A stretch of DNA of 64,000 nucleotides from Lathyrus oleraceus (taxonomy: Eukaryota > Streptophyta > Magnoliopsida > Fabales > Fabaceae), in NCBI RefSeq assembly GCF_024323335.1, contig NC_066584.1:271289618-271353617 (forward strand), in the 5' to 3' direction. The notes beneath the pieces were generated by a model, which did no database searches, was not told where the DNA came from, and was given only the letters and a program-made list of their open reading frames with translations. Positions within the stretch are counted from its first letter, which is position 1. Each line of letters begins with the position of its first letter. The position numbers were made by a program, and so were the translations under genes. Of this stretch, positions 22,073 to 32,929 are shown in pieces.

Positions 22073-23267
22073 ATTTCAAGGAAGATATGATGAGAGTGCT
22101 ATTCCAGTTCTTCGATCCTAAACATCATTGTTTCACCTTCCCATATTATCAGTTAGTACCCACATTAGAAGAATTTTCCAGGTTGCTTGGGATACCTATC
22201 CTTGATCAAACACCTTTCAGTGGTTAAGAAAAGATTCCGAGGTCTGAAGAGGTTTCCGCGGCTTTACACATGACAAAGCCGACATTGAAACTAATTGGGT
22301 AACAAGAAGTGAAGTTAAGGGTTTACTTGCCAAATTTCTTATAAATAAGGCCCGAGAATTCCTAAAAGCTATGAGTGTCCATGCTTTCGAAGATGTTCTA
22401 GCATTACTAATCTATGGTTTGGTGCTATTTCCTAATCCGGATCAATTCACAGACATGAATGTTGTTAAGATATTTCTCACTCATAACCCTGTGCCCACCT
22501 TGCTTGGAGACATTTTGCATTCCCTTAACACTCGTACTATGAAAAGGCAAGGGACTCTCATGTGCTGCGTACCTTTATTATCTAGGTGGTTTATTTCGCA
22601 CCTTCCTCGATCAGTCTTGAAGAATGAGCAAAATTTGAAATGGTCTCAAAGGATAATGTCGCTCTCCTATTCAGACATCCATTGGTGTCCCTAACCCAAA
22701 GAAAATGTTATCATCATTGACCGTTGTGGAGAATTCTCTAACGTACCACTCTTAGGGATAAGAGGAGGTATTACTTATATTCCTGCTTTAGCCCTATGTC
22801 AGTTTGGTTATGCTCGAAGAGATGGTCCACATGAAATAATTATCCAAGGCACTGTGTTTGACTATGACAACGAGTCTCAAGGTCTCCGTCAAAGGTTTGT
22901 ACGAGCTTGGGGCATGGTGAAAAGAAGTACTTTAGGACAGAAAAAATCTATTCCTATGGAACCTTATCTCAGATGGGTACGCGCCAGAGCTCGTGAGCTT
23001 ATCATGCCATATCTTGCAATCGGACCTCTGATTGTTGAACCAAAACTTGAAGGAGGTACCCCTCAGATCATTCCTTATTCAGATATGCCTACCAATGTTG
23101 AAGAATTGAAGAAATCTTGGATCCAGTTGAGAGAGGAAAGGGATACTTTTGAAGCTCAGTTCTGTGCTGAAAGGAAGAAAGTATTAGAGCTCACCAACCA
23201 ACTTAATGAGGAACGAAGTCTCAATGCATATCTCCGTCCAAAAAGAAGCCGTCCCTGGGAGACTTGA
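22073..23267 (+). pseudogene. E1 ORF1, 3' part
   Basis: It continues from 12542 in frame (DFKEDMMRVLFQFFDP). Conserved blocks follow: FTFPYYQLVPTLEEFSRLLG near 22130, a piece at 22371-22694 (EDVLALLIYGLVLFPN, then FLTHNPVPTLLGD and WFISHLP), and 22854-23267 with a charged, probably coiled-coil tail (KKSWIQLREERDTFEAQF). There are stops near 22226 and at the ends of these pieces, with frameshifts between them. The protein is of the same family as E4 ORF1; its role in the element is unknown. Confidence 0.8.
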
Positions 23268-23460
23268 GCTTTCATTTTTTCTTGTAATGAACATTGATTA
23301 AAGAAATTATTAATAAAAGTTCCCCTTTTTGGTGGTTTACGCAAAGTTAAATTCCAAAAGTCCTTGAAAACATTTCATACATTGCATAACATAACATAAC
23401 ATTGCATAACAGGTACTCTAAAGGATCAATGTTCTCACGGTCTTCCTCTCAAACAGAAAA

Positions 23461-23813
23461 ATGGCCCTCGAACAAACTGTCAAGGATCTCCAGGCTCAGA
23501 ATGCTCAATTCCAGGAGATGATCTTGAACTTATCCAAGGGGCAGGAGGAACTGAAGACTCTATTAGTCGAGAAGAAGAAAGATAAGAAATCTGTGAGTTA
23601 CATTAACCCGGGAAGAAGGCTTAAAGGACATGCTCCAGGAGTCAAGATTGGAATTCCGAAGGATAAAGAAGATGAGACAGAAAATGATTCGGAAGATGAG
23701 AATGCTGATCCCTTCAACCCTGAGGACGACTATGAAAATTATGAAAATGAACAGTACTCTCCGAAAGATGATAAGTATAAGTTGCTGGAAGAACGTATGC
23801 TAGCTATGGAGGG
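23461..23813 (+). pseudogene. E1 gag, N-terminal part (interrupted by E3)
   Basis: ATG at 23461 (MALEQTVKDLQAQNAQFQEM), a short coiled-coil-like start, then an acidic stretch (DETENDSEDENADPFNPEDD). The frame runs to codon GAG at 23809 and resumes at 46203 once E3 and one copy of its target duplication are removed. The 193 bp before the ATG are untranslated and shared with E2. Confidence 0.85.
23809..23813. repeat. target-site duplication GAGGG of E3 (left copy)
   Basis: GAGGG at 23809-23813 and again at 46198-46202, directly flanking E3. The gag reading frame of E1 is continuous across it. Confidence 0.95.
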
Positions 23814-25506
23814 TGTCGCAACCTGAAAAATACAGTACGAAAAAAAACAACCGGCGAAAGAAAAAGACAGAAGAGTCTCCACCGTGCGTTATTTATCCCA
23901 AGGGAGGGAAAGGAAACGCTCGAAGTAAACCTGAAAAAGGAAAGGACAAGACGGGGTCTCGCAACCAAATCTTGGGTTCGGGAGTCGGTTATGCGAAGGG
24001 AAGGTATTAGCACCCCTACGCATCTGTAGTACTCTACGGGATCCACTTTTGTAGTTCTTGTCTAAAGGGTGTGGGTTTATCTTGTGCTGTTTGCCAAAAA
24101 AAAAAGGGTTAAATGAAAATGACTCGCGCGGATGTCGTATCCACTGCATACGTATCTCATCTGAATATGAGAATCAGAGTCTTCGTAGCTCGGCTGACCT
24201 ATGGGTTGGGGGATGTGTGCTCGCTAAGACATCGCGTCTTATGCCTACGTATCTCATCTGGCCTGAGAATCAGAGCAAAACGTAGTTTGGCTAACTACGG
24301 GGTTATGGATTGGGTTTTGGACGAACGACGTTACTACGCAATCTACCGGATGCTCGACCTTTGGAGACTTACTCGCCTGTAGTAGAAGGAGTTAGCGTGT
24401 TGCTTTGGGTTTTAGGGTTTGGGATGCTCGAGGGAAAAAAAGGCAGTCCTTGACGAAGGAACTGCGCTACCTGCAGGGATATGAATACAAAACACAAAAC
24501 ATGTATCTCAAAGTAAAATGCCACCAAGGGGCTCAAACGTTGCCTCCTATCGAGGTCTTCCAGCTAGGAAAGCAGTAAAATGCGGGAAAAATGTAAAAGT
24601 ACCACGCGGATAAAGATCCGAAGTAACAGCAATTAGAGGAATGGGAAACCCTGAGATCCTTCCAAGCTAACATCATCAAAGAAAGTGGGTCAGTACAGGT
24701 AATCGGAATGAACCTCCAGGGGTTATCCCACAAATAAAGTGGGAAACCACGCAAGTTATCCCTGCAAAAGTCATGTGATCCCTCACAAAAACTCAACAAA
24801 AGGGTTAGTGAAACACCATAAGCATTTTTTTCATGATCAACAGTATGGTTTCAGAAAAACTCAAACCCTGTGGCATACACTCAAAAATTAAACGGTTAAA
24901 CATTCAAGGCATTGTTTATACATTCATATACATATTAAACCCATGGGCAAAGGTAATGGGAATAATGCCAAACCTGATTTGAGAGCTTGATTGAAATTGA
25001 GTTGCACCCGTGAGGTTTACAAAACAATCTTCAAGGTTTATGTGAGGCAGAGGTGATTCTGTGTAGTTAAGTTCCCTTCGGGGTTTGGAGGCTGCTCTGA
25101 ACTCCGTTAGGTCTTCTCTCACTATCTTTTTCCTCAGGGTTTTGTTCCAAGGAAACCTCAGAGTATTTTGCTTCTCTTCAAAATCCCCCTTTGTTCTGTG
25201 TTCTCTCAAGTGAAGTCTTGGTATTTATAGAGTGAATTTCATGGTTTTGTGGGCTCAAATGAGAGAGACCCAAGTCCAAAAAAAATTATTATATTTTATT
25301 TATTTAATTATTTATTTAATTAATTAAATAATTAATTAATTAATAATTTTTTATTTTATTTTATTATTTTTTTTTTTCGTTTTTTTTTTCGTTTTTTTTT
25401 TTTCGTTTTTTTTTTTTTTGGATCTAATTCTGATTGACATGATGAAATGCAATATGAAATGCTAAATGAATGCATGAATGAGGAGGGCAAATTTTGGGGT
25501 GTTACA
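23814..25506 (-). repeat. E3 3' LTR (1.7 kb)
   Basis: On the plus strand it runs from TGTCGCAACC to GGGGTGTTACA. On the minus strand it opens TGTAACACCCCAAAATTTGCC. It has a TATA box (plus-strand TATTTATA at 25222-25229), a run of T tracts separated by CG (25370-25420) and hairpins near 24130-24142 and 24225-24241. ORFs in it on both strands are shadows. Confidence 0.95.
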
Positions 25507-25522
25507 GCTGCCCCTATTCAAT
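25507..25522 (-). other. E3 polypurine tract
   Basis: On the minus strand the sequence ATTGAATAGGGGCAGC touches the 3' LTR, the same tract as in E4. Confidence 0.8.
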
Positions 25523-26549
25523 CATCTGCTAAACCGAGTAGGATGAAAGCGAACAGCTTATCAGACAAACGGGGTGAGCTGTGATTGAATACCAAAGATA
25601 GACCGAAAATTTGCGCTCCGAGAATACCACAAAAACGCGGAAATACACCGTGCTGTTTATTTTTCTTCCGATCCTCTGGCTTAATCTGGAGTTTCGATCC
25701 TCTGGCTGGATATTAATTTTGATCCTCGGGATGGATACGATTTTGATCTTCTGGCTAGATCTTCTTCGTTTTGATTCTCTGGCTGAATCTATTTCCTTTG
25801 ATTCTCTGGCTGAATCCATTTTCGGTCTTCGGGCTAGACCTGACTTTGATCTTCTGGCTAGATCTGGAGTGTCGATCCTCTGGCTGAATCTGAACTTAAT
25901 TTGATTCTCTGGCTGAATCTACTTCGATCTTCTGGCTAGATCTGGATTGTTTTGATGATAAATTCCCATCATTAGGATCCCGCATCTGAGGCATGCGCTG
26001 GTTGACCTTCTTTTGAAATCTAAACCCAACCTTCATATTAGATATGCAGCTTCGAGAATATTCCACTTTTGGGCTTCGTACATATTCTTCGGGCTAGAAC
26101 ATGTTGTAACGACTCCTCAATTAGACTTGCTGGGGAAATAAAGCTTGTAGGCGACTTCACCGGGGAATCTTCAAATTGAGCCTCAGGCTGACTCTTGGGA
26201 AAACGATTCTCAGGCTGAATCTTCAAAAATGACCCTCATGCTGGATCACGGGAAAACGATTCTCAGGCTGAATCCTCAAAAAGTGACCCTCATGCTGGAT
26301 CACGGGAAAACGATTCTCAGGCTGAATCTTTAAAATGACCCTCAGGCTGGATCACTGGAAAACGATTCTCAGGCTGAATCTTCAAAATGACCCTCAGGCT
26401 GGATCACTCACGCTTGATCCTCTGGCTGGATCTCATGACCTTGGTTGTAAAGTAATTCTTCAGTCTGCTTGGAAGAACCTGTTTATCAGCTTATGTGTAT
26501 GCTTGATATGATATGCATGCAAATGCAAATGTTATGCATGGTGTAAAAA
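25523..26549 (-). repeat. E3 3' region: short repeats and a 53-bp tandem array
   Basis: 25660-25945 holds many variants of a GATCCTCTGGCTGGAT motif at about 25-35 bp spacing. From 26200 to about 26412 a unit of 52-54 bp (starts 26200, 26253, 26307, 26359) contains two halves, GATTCTCAGGCTGAATC and GACCCTCAGGCTGGATC. No coding frame is conserved. Confidence 0.8.
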
Positions 26550-27075
26550 GAAATCTGCTTGGGGAAGCAAACTCCGGTAGGGAACAGATCGCTGTATCAA
26601 TCCTTGAATGCTCTGTGGGGAATGATCCGTCTGCCAGGACCAATGAGCCACCAAAAATAAATTGGCTGCTTGAAAAGTTGACCTTGCGGGGGGAGTATCA
26701 ACTATGGAAACTTTGTTCGGCGAGGCTCTGTGAGGAGAGTCTGTGGGGAAAACACTTCTTGGGGAAATGTCGTAGGAAACGGCCTTTGCTGGGGATATGA
26801 ACTTGCTAATCGTCCTCAAGCTGGGGATTAGAACAAATCTGTTAGAAATAATCTGCTGGGGATGAGATGAACACTGGGAACACCACCCTCTTGTACGTTG
26901 GGCATGCAACCACTCCGCTGTTGCTAGGAAGATACAGTCTGACACTATCAACTCCGCTGGGGATATATAGTCTGGATACTGTCAACTCTACTGGGGATAG
27001 ACAGTCTGGATACTGTCAACTCTGTTGGGGAACATGCTCTGCTGAGGAGAGACTTTGTCAACCGCTTGGGGATGA
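26550..27075 (-). repeat. E3 array of primer-tRNA-like (anti-PBS) motifs
   Basis: On the plus strand this stretch repeats a motif like the primer-binding site itself: TATCAACTCCGCTGGGGA (26947-26964), GTCAACTCTACTGGGGA (26981-26997), GTCAACTCTGTTGGGGA (27015-27031) and weaker CTGGGGA copies from 26550 on. E3 is transcribed from the minus strand, so its RNA would carry TCCCCAGCRGAGTTGAC, close to the 3' end of tRNA-Arg and complementary to the E3 primer site at 44508-44525. Confidence 0.65.
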
Positions 27076-27599
27076 GGATTCATGACTTGGCATCCGGTTC
27101 CTGTGACCTGTAACCAAAAAATACACGTATGCCCCGGGGAATTACTCGGTTTGAATTCACCGTCCGGGATTAAGCACATTCAAAGCAATTTTGAATGTTT
27201 TCCTGTGCAAATCATCTGCAAAAGCCACCATTATGTTCATATGCAATATGTTTTATCAAAAATTCGGACATTTTTGCAAACAAACTGATAAATGAAAAAT
27301 AAAGAGGCTCTTTAACTGAATTATTCGACTCTTACTGGGGAGAAAATTTGTGCCAGGAATAGGCGAGGGTATCAGGAAGCTGATCCCTGAAAAGAGGTGA
27401 TCGCTATAAAAAGAGAACTATCCTAATGGCAAATGTGGAAACGGGGTCCCACTGAGTTTCGACTCTGCTATGGTTCGTATGTCCTCAAGACGCTCTGCTC
27501 ATCTTGCTTTCTGAAGTGGGTGATTAGTCGATCTTTAACCTTCGAAGATTGCCGGATTGAATGAAACGGTGATATAACACTGATGAACTCAGATCACAG

Positions 27600-27717
27600 T
27601 CATTCGCTTATTCCCTAACTTTTGCCTGGATCGCCCTTTTGGGTTTTCAATCCACCGGGATACCCTTTTTTGCCTGAGCCGCCCTTTTGGGTTTTCGACT
27701 CACCGGGTGTACATTTT
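27600..27717 (-). other. E3 post-integrase hairpin module (last two hairpins)
   Basis: In E3 sense: TGAGTCG/CGGCTCA (plus-strand 27696-27702 with 27675-27681) and TGGATTG/CGATCCA (27648-27654 with 27627-27633). Between the arms are AAAACCC, AAAA and GGG. Compared with E1, three base pairs changed on both sides, which keeps pairing. The module is cut at 27717, where the E4 LTR fragment begins. Confidence 0.7.
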
Positions 27718-28621
27718 ACTACCCTGTACAGCTGACTTGCCTTGGCAGTCTAACCCTTTGTTTAAGCCCACTTTGACTGGATATAGTGTGTGCTATTTGA
27801 AATGTCTGTTTTGCTTTGTTTATGCTTGCATGCTTTGCTTCTTCCTAGTTAGGATTAGCTTGCTGTTGTGCAAGTAGATAGAGAACCATAACATAGGGCA
27901 ATGATGCATGATAACACCTAGGCTCGAGTACAGCTCCCTAGTAGTGTGTCTCCCTTTGTATCTGGTTAGAATTTCTTTCCCGTTCAGGGGAACTACGTCG
28001 CCCTGATCCTCATACCAGATGAGGTACGTAGGCAGGAGACCGTGCGAGGTCTCTCCGGGCACTTTTTTTCCTTTTTGTGTGTGTTTGCTTGTTAACCCTC
28101 TTGTGTGTCAGGATATGGATGTAAGCCCAACGATTGGCTGTCCGTATCCTGATTGTGTTTGTTTGGCTCGGAAGCCGATGTAAGTCCAGCGATTGGCATT
28201 CGGGTTCCAAGTTTGCCCGTGTTTGTGTGTGTCTTGTTTGGCGTGCGTGAGCCGAACTACGGCAGCTCTGATTCTCATTCTAGACGAGATACGTAGGCAT
28301 AGGATGCGATATCCTAGCGAGCCCTCTTCCCCTTTTCCCACCTGTGTTGTCTTCAGTGTGTGTGTGTGTGTGATGTTTGTTTTAGCAACCTTATTCTTTC
28401 TTTTAGAGCGTGGATCCCGTCGAGTACGACGGACGTGAGGGGTGCTAATACCTTCCCCTTGCGTAACCGACTCCCGATCCCATTCTCTTTGGTCGCGAGA
28501 CCATGCTTTTCCCAGGTTTACTTCGAGCGTTTCCTTTCCCTCTGTTGGGATAAATAACGCACGGTGGCGGCTCTGTGTTGTTTTTGTTTTAGCCCGCCGG
28601 TTGTTTTTCGCGGATGCGGCA
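27718..28621 (+). repeat. E4 5' LTR, truncated to its last 904 bp
   Basis: It aligns base for base with 41636-42535 except for a few changes and a longer TG repeat near 28360. It ends GCGGATGCGGCA just before the primer site. It has no U3 and so no promoter, and E4 cannot be transcribed from here. Hairpins GAGACC/GGTCTC (28036-28053) and TAGGAT/ATCCTA (28300-28316) are present. Confidence 0.9.
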
Positions 28622-28623
28622 GC

Positions 28624-28641
28624 TGGCGACTCTGCTGGGGA
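28624..28641 (+). other. E4 primer-binding site (tRNA-Arg type)
   Basis: TGGCGACTCTGCTGGGGA, two bases after the LTR end, identical to the other three elements. Confidence 0.9.
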
Positions 28642-29663
28642 CTTCGAAGATGTTGACCTGTGCTGGTCCATCTTCCCTAAGCGAGTCCCTCCTAGCGTTC
28701 TAGGATAGTTTAGGTTGCTTGTTCCGCTTTATTTATTGCATTTATTATTCTGATTGTGTATATATTTGCATAAATATTTGCATGCATCATACTATCATTT
28801 TGCCGTCCTCTGTGCAGGTGGTTCTTCTGTTTTGGGGTGGGTGTTCTGAGTGGGGCTAAAACCCAGGCCCGAGTATACACCTAGGATTAGTGTGGTCTCA
28901 CGTTCCTCACATGCCGGTTGGGCATGCTGTTGCGACGTGACATACCACAAGCCGGACGAGGTTCATCTGAGAGTGCTCTTCCTCAGTGGGGTTTTCCACT
29001 TTGGTTGGGTTACCTCTTTTGAGCTATTGACTTCGGTGACCGATCTTTCCCGGATCTTTGGTTTAGACGATCTTAAGGGAGCTACAATGGCACACCCGAA
29101 AGGGCAAACCCATTGAGTATCTTTTCCCGATTGTCGAGACTATTATCCGCCTTAGGATGACCTGATTAGAATTTACCTGTGAGGGGAGGGTGATCCGCAC
29201 AGATGCATGTTCTGTTGGTGACTTTGATGGTGACTATGGTTCCGTTAATCAGAGTCCTATTTATAAGTCGGATTTATGGACATTTCTTTCTGAGACGCCG
29301 GAGTGCTGTCCGCGTTATTTATCAGTGGGGATCCGTTTATTTCAGGATTCCCCGGGCCGATTCAGAGGATTGAGGTTATCTGCTCAGAGATTGTCTGGTG
29401 ATGATGATGGTGTATCTTTCAGTTCCGTTTATTTCGGAACCCTTGAGTTGGATTTGTGTTTACATATTCCTTCAGATGGTTGTGATCAGTTCAGAGATCA
29501 GGCTTCAGTGCAACAGATGATCAGATGACTTGGAGGATGGCTATGCATTGCATTCATTCATCAGCATCATCACATTTTGCATTTACTTGCATCTAACACA
29601 TGTTTATCCATATGCAGGGACATTTTTGATCGAGATCCTGGTTGAGAGACTTTCTGCTCAAAC
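28642..29663 (+). other. E4 untranslated leader
   Basis: About 1 kb between primer site and ORF1. Open frames at 28850-29116 and 29190-29528 lack any known domain and look incidental. Confidence 0.6.
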
Positions 29664-31386
29664 ATGAGGACCGGTTTGAAGCATGATGTTGCCTACAGTT
29701 TCTTCGACCCAGAGATTGGTGTGTTGAGAGATATGATAGCCTTGATTACACCCGACCATGTGGGGATGTTCAGAGAGTCATACGGTAGTATTCTAAAGAT
29801 GGTTTTCAGGCTCACTGATAGCGACAGAAGCGCTATTCATACTCTTCTCCAGTTTTATGACCCGGGTTTGAGATGTTTTGTGTTCCCGGACTACTCGTTG
29901 GGGCCTCTGATGGAGGATTATGCTAGCATCCTGGGTATGCAGATCCGTGATCAGATTCCTTTCCATGCTACTAGGGTGGAGCCTGACATCATTGGGATTT
30001 CCCGTGCTCTTTATTTGAGTCCGGAAATGATCAAGGAGGGTTTAAAAGAGAAAGGAAAATTACCCGGGTTTTCACTTGAGTTTCTTGGAAGCCAAAGCCA
30101 AGGACTATGCTGCTGCGGGTAATTGGAAGACGGTCTGTGCTTTGATTGCTGTGAGCATTTATGGGGTCATTCTGTTTCCTAATCAGAAGAGCTTTTTCGA
30201 CCATAATGCTATCAGATTGTTCATGCAGAGGAACCCTATTCCTACTCTGGTCGGAGATGTCTACTACTCGGTTCATAACAGGAATGAGAAGCGGCGTGGT
30301 GGTTTGATCCGATGTTGTGCTCAGATGCTGTTCAGATGGTTTATGGGGTATTTGCCTTCCCGAGGTGCTTTTGCTTCTCTTGATCCTACGGTCAAGTGGT
30401 CAGTCAGATTGATGGGTTTGCGGGCTGCTGATATCGCTTGGACTCATAACGGTATGGCTGGACGGGATTTCATATATAGCTGTGGGAGTTTTCCTAATGT
30501 GCCTCTCATAGGAGTTCAGGGTTGCATCAATTACAATCCGACGCTTCTTAGGAGACAAATGGGGTTTGCCATGGAGGTTCCTCCTCTTGAGCGAGAGATT
30601 CAGGAGTCCTTCTATTTCCCAGCTGAGGGCAATCAGGCCAAGTTGACACAAGTGTCTGGGTCATGGCGCAACGTTAAGAGAAAAGGAAAGGTTCCTTTTG
30701 GCAAGGTCAATAGCCGGTATTTTCCTCTATTCGATGATTGGCTTCGGAAGAGGATCGAGATCACACATCTACCATTTCCGGGAGGTGATCCTGGGTGTCC
30801 TTTGATTGAGGGTCCACGTTCTTCTGTCAGTATGGAAGAATTCCTCGAGATGAAGAGAGCCAGAGATCAGTTGCTTGTGGAGAAGACTGAATTGGAAATG
30901 AGTGTAGCTCGGATTCAGACGGCCAACTAGGAGATTAGGGTGAGGATGGAAGATCAAGATAAGCGACATGCCTTGGAGGCAAAGCGCTTTGAGATGGACA
31001 CTGCCTACTATGGGAAGGTCAGCCAAGCCTTAGCATCGTCCACCAGGGAGCATGACATCACGAAGGAGAAGCTAGTCAGAGCTGCAAAGGTCATTGAAGA
31101 TCAGAAGAGGAGGCAAATTCTCGTGAGGGATCAGAGGGATGACAGAGTCAGAGTTCTCATTGCTGAGTGGGAGGCCAAACTGAAGATTAAGGAAGCGGAG
31201 AATGTGAAAATTATTGCCGAGAGAGATCATTATATGGCTGAGAGAGATCATTACTTCAGGCAGATGAAGATTCATCAGAAAGAGGTGGGGAGATTACAGC
31301 AGGAGAACACCGAGCTCAGGTTCGCCGCAGAGTTCGCGAAGATGGTTGATGATATAGGGTCGTCTGTGGGACCCTCATTAGGCTAG
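29664..31386 (+). pseudogene. E4 ORF1 (about 574 aa), one frameshift and one amber stop
   Basis: ATG at 29664. The first 137 residues are in one frame (LLQFYDPGLRCFVFPDYSLG near residue 65). A +1 shift near 30076-30090 leads to the second piece (VCALIAVSIYGVILFPNQ, then FMQRNPIPTLVGD and WSVRLMGLRAADIAW). A TAG at 30928-30930 interrupts the same frame, which then continues to 31386 as a long charged coiled coil (AKLKIKEAENVKIIAERD). Same family as E1 ORF1, which lets the conserved blocks be recognised in both. The function is unknown; the coiled coil suggests oligomerisation. Confidence 0.8.
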
Positions 31387-31818
31387 CTTTATCATTTGTG
31401 TGGATTACCGTCAGGCTTGTTGACGGAATTCGTTTGCTTGTATTTCTTTCTTGATTCTGGAGATTTGTATCTGGTTTGATGTATGACTATGGCACCTATT
31501 GTGCATTTTGATATGTGATGGTTATTTTCAGTCAGTGATCAATCTTCAAGCTTTATTTGCTTTCCCGTATGCACTCACACAGCACACACACATGGTTGGG
31601 CGGTATTTTGCTAAATCATATATCTCTGATCTGTATGATGAAATCAAATGCTGAATATCAGAATATTGCTGCCGGATTGTTATATGTCTCGATGAAGCCA
31701 GGATCAAGAGACAAAGTGTTCCTCATGTGGATAGACATTGCATTCATGCATAACCATAATAACTTGTCTTCTGTTTTGCAGGTGTCAGTTTCTAACCTGT
31801 TTGATTGACACAGGAATG
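31387..31818 (+). other. E4 spacer between ORF1 and gag
   Basis: Noncoding. An ORF at 31557-31808 shows no similarity to element proteins. Confidence 0.5.
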
Positions 31819-32607
31819 ATGAATCCACCCAACACAAACATTCTCGAGCTGAAAGAGAAGATGGGAGAGCTGATCAATGTTATGCAGGAGTTTGCCTTGG
31901 GGCAGAAAGTCATTGTCGAGAAGGTGGGGAGGATTGAAGACTGGTTGAAGGAAGGGAAAATACCAGGAAATGCTTCGTCGTCTGGAACGAAGAGATCCTT
32001 TGGTGATGGTCAGCATAAGAAGGAGGATGGCGCGAGTGCTGTGAATGTCCATGCTCAGAGAGGACACGGTAGGGGTCATTATTACCAGCATACTGCTGCG
32101 GTAATGATTCCTATTGGTAAATAGTCGGTACAACAGCAACATCAGTTCCCTCAACAGAGAGCACAAAGAGCTGGGTGCCAAGTGAGAGGAAAGGGGATTG
32201 ATCGTCATTTTGATAGGCCACCCATGACGTATGCTCTTCTGTTCAAGAAGTTGATGGATCTCGGAATGGTGCAATTGAGGACATTAGCTCCATTGAGATC
32301 TGATCAGAGGCCACCTAATTATGATGAGAACGCCAAGTGTGAATTCCATTCTGGTGCGTCTGGGCATAACATTGAGGGTTGTAGAGCCTTTAAGCATACT
32401 GTCCAAGACCTGGTGGATTCCAAGGCCCTCAATTTTACACTGTCATTGAATGTTAATGCTAATCCCATGCCGGCGCATGGTCAGATGATGGCGGGTGTGA
32501 TCGCTGAAAATTCAGATCGCGTCTGTGCGGTAGGGGAAGAGACTGACAGTGACTGTGAACTGGAGTCGTGGATAAAAGCGTGCGTACCAGGGAACTGGAA
32601 GGCCTAA
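31819..32607 (+). pseudogene. E4 shortened gag remnant with amber stop
   Basis: It begins MNPPNTNILELKEKMGELIN, a coiled-coil-like start as in other Tat gag proteins. A TAG at 32122-32124 interrupts the frame, which continues to 32607 with a segment like the late gag of E1 (PPMTYALLFKKLMDLGMVQL, then CEFHSGASGHNIEGC) and the acidic tail EETDSDCELESWI. The capsid domain and the protease are missing, the same blocks that E2 lacks. Confidence 0.75.
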
Positions 32608-32637
32608 AAAGATCATCACTGTCACTCTGCTCGAAGA

Positions 32638-32890
32638 GTAATATTTTCCTGTTTTCAATTTTATTTGCATGAAATCCATACGTTTTGCCCGAAACGTATT
32701 GGTCCATTGTAAGGGACACCTCATGTTTCATTTTGCAACATTTTGCATCATTAATAAATGGATGTTTTTCAATTAAAAGCGGTGCTCCCTGTTTTTCATT
32801 TATTTTTTGCAGTTTAAAAACAAACAAAAATGGCAATGTTTATTTTCATTTTCTTTCCTGGTGTTTTGTCTCGTTCCGACTTCGAAAAGT
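32638..32890 (+). other. E4 candidate gag-pol intron
   Basis: The position equals the E1 intron: after the acidic gag tail and before the pre-RT segment. A GTAATA donor at 32638 parallels GTAATT in E1. The acceptor is unclear: CAG at 32810-32812 or AAG at 32888-32890. Confidence 0.4.
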
Positions 32891-32929
32891 AATTCTCCGG
32901 ATCTCATTGACAACAATTTGGTTACACCT

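Noticed and set aside
24058..24382. ORFs of 75-97 aa in the E3 LTRs (also near 24916-25209 and 45628-45921)
   Set aside because: They lie wholly in LTR sequence, appear in both LTR copies because these are repeats, and show no domain.
28108..28671. 187-aa minus-strand ORF across the E4 LTR end and primer site
   Set aside because: It is antisense to the LTR/leader, spans the primer-binding site, and has no known domain.
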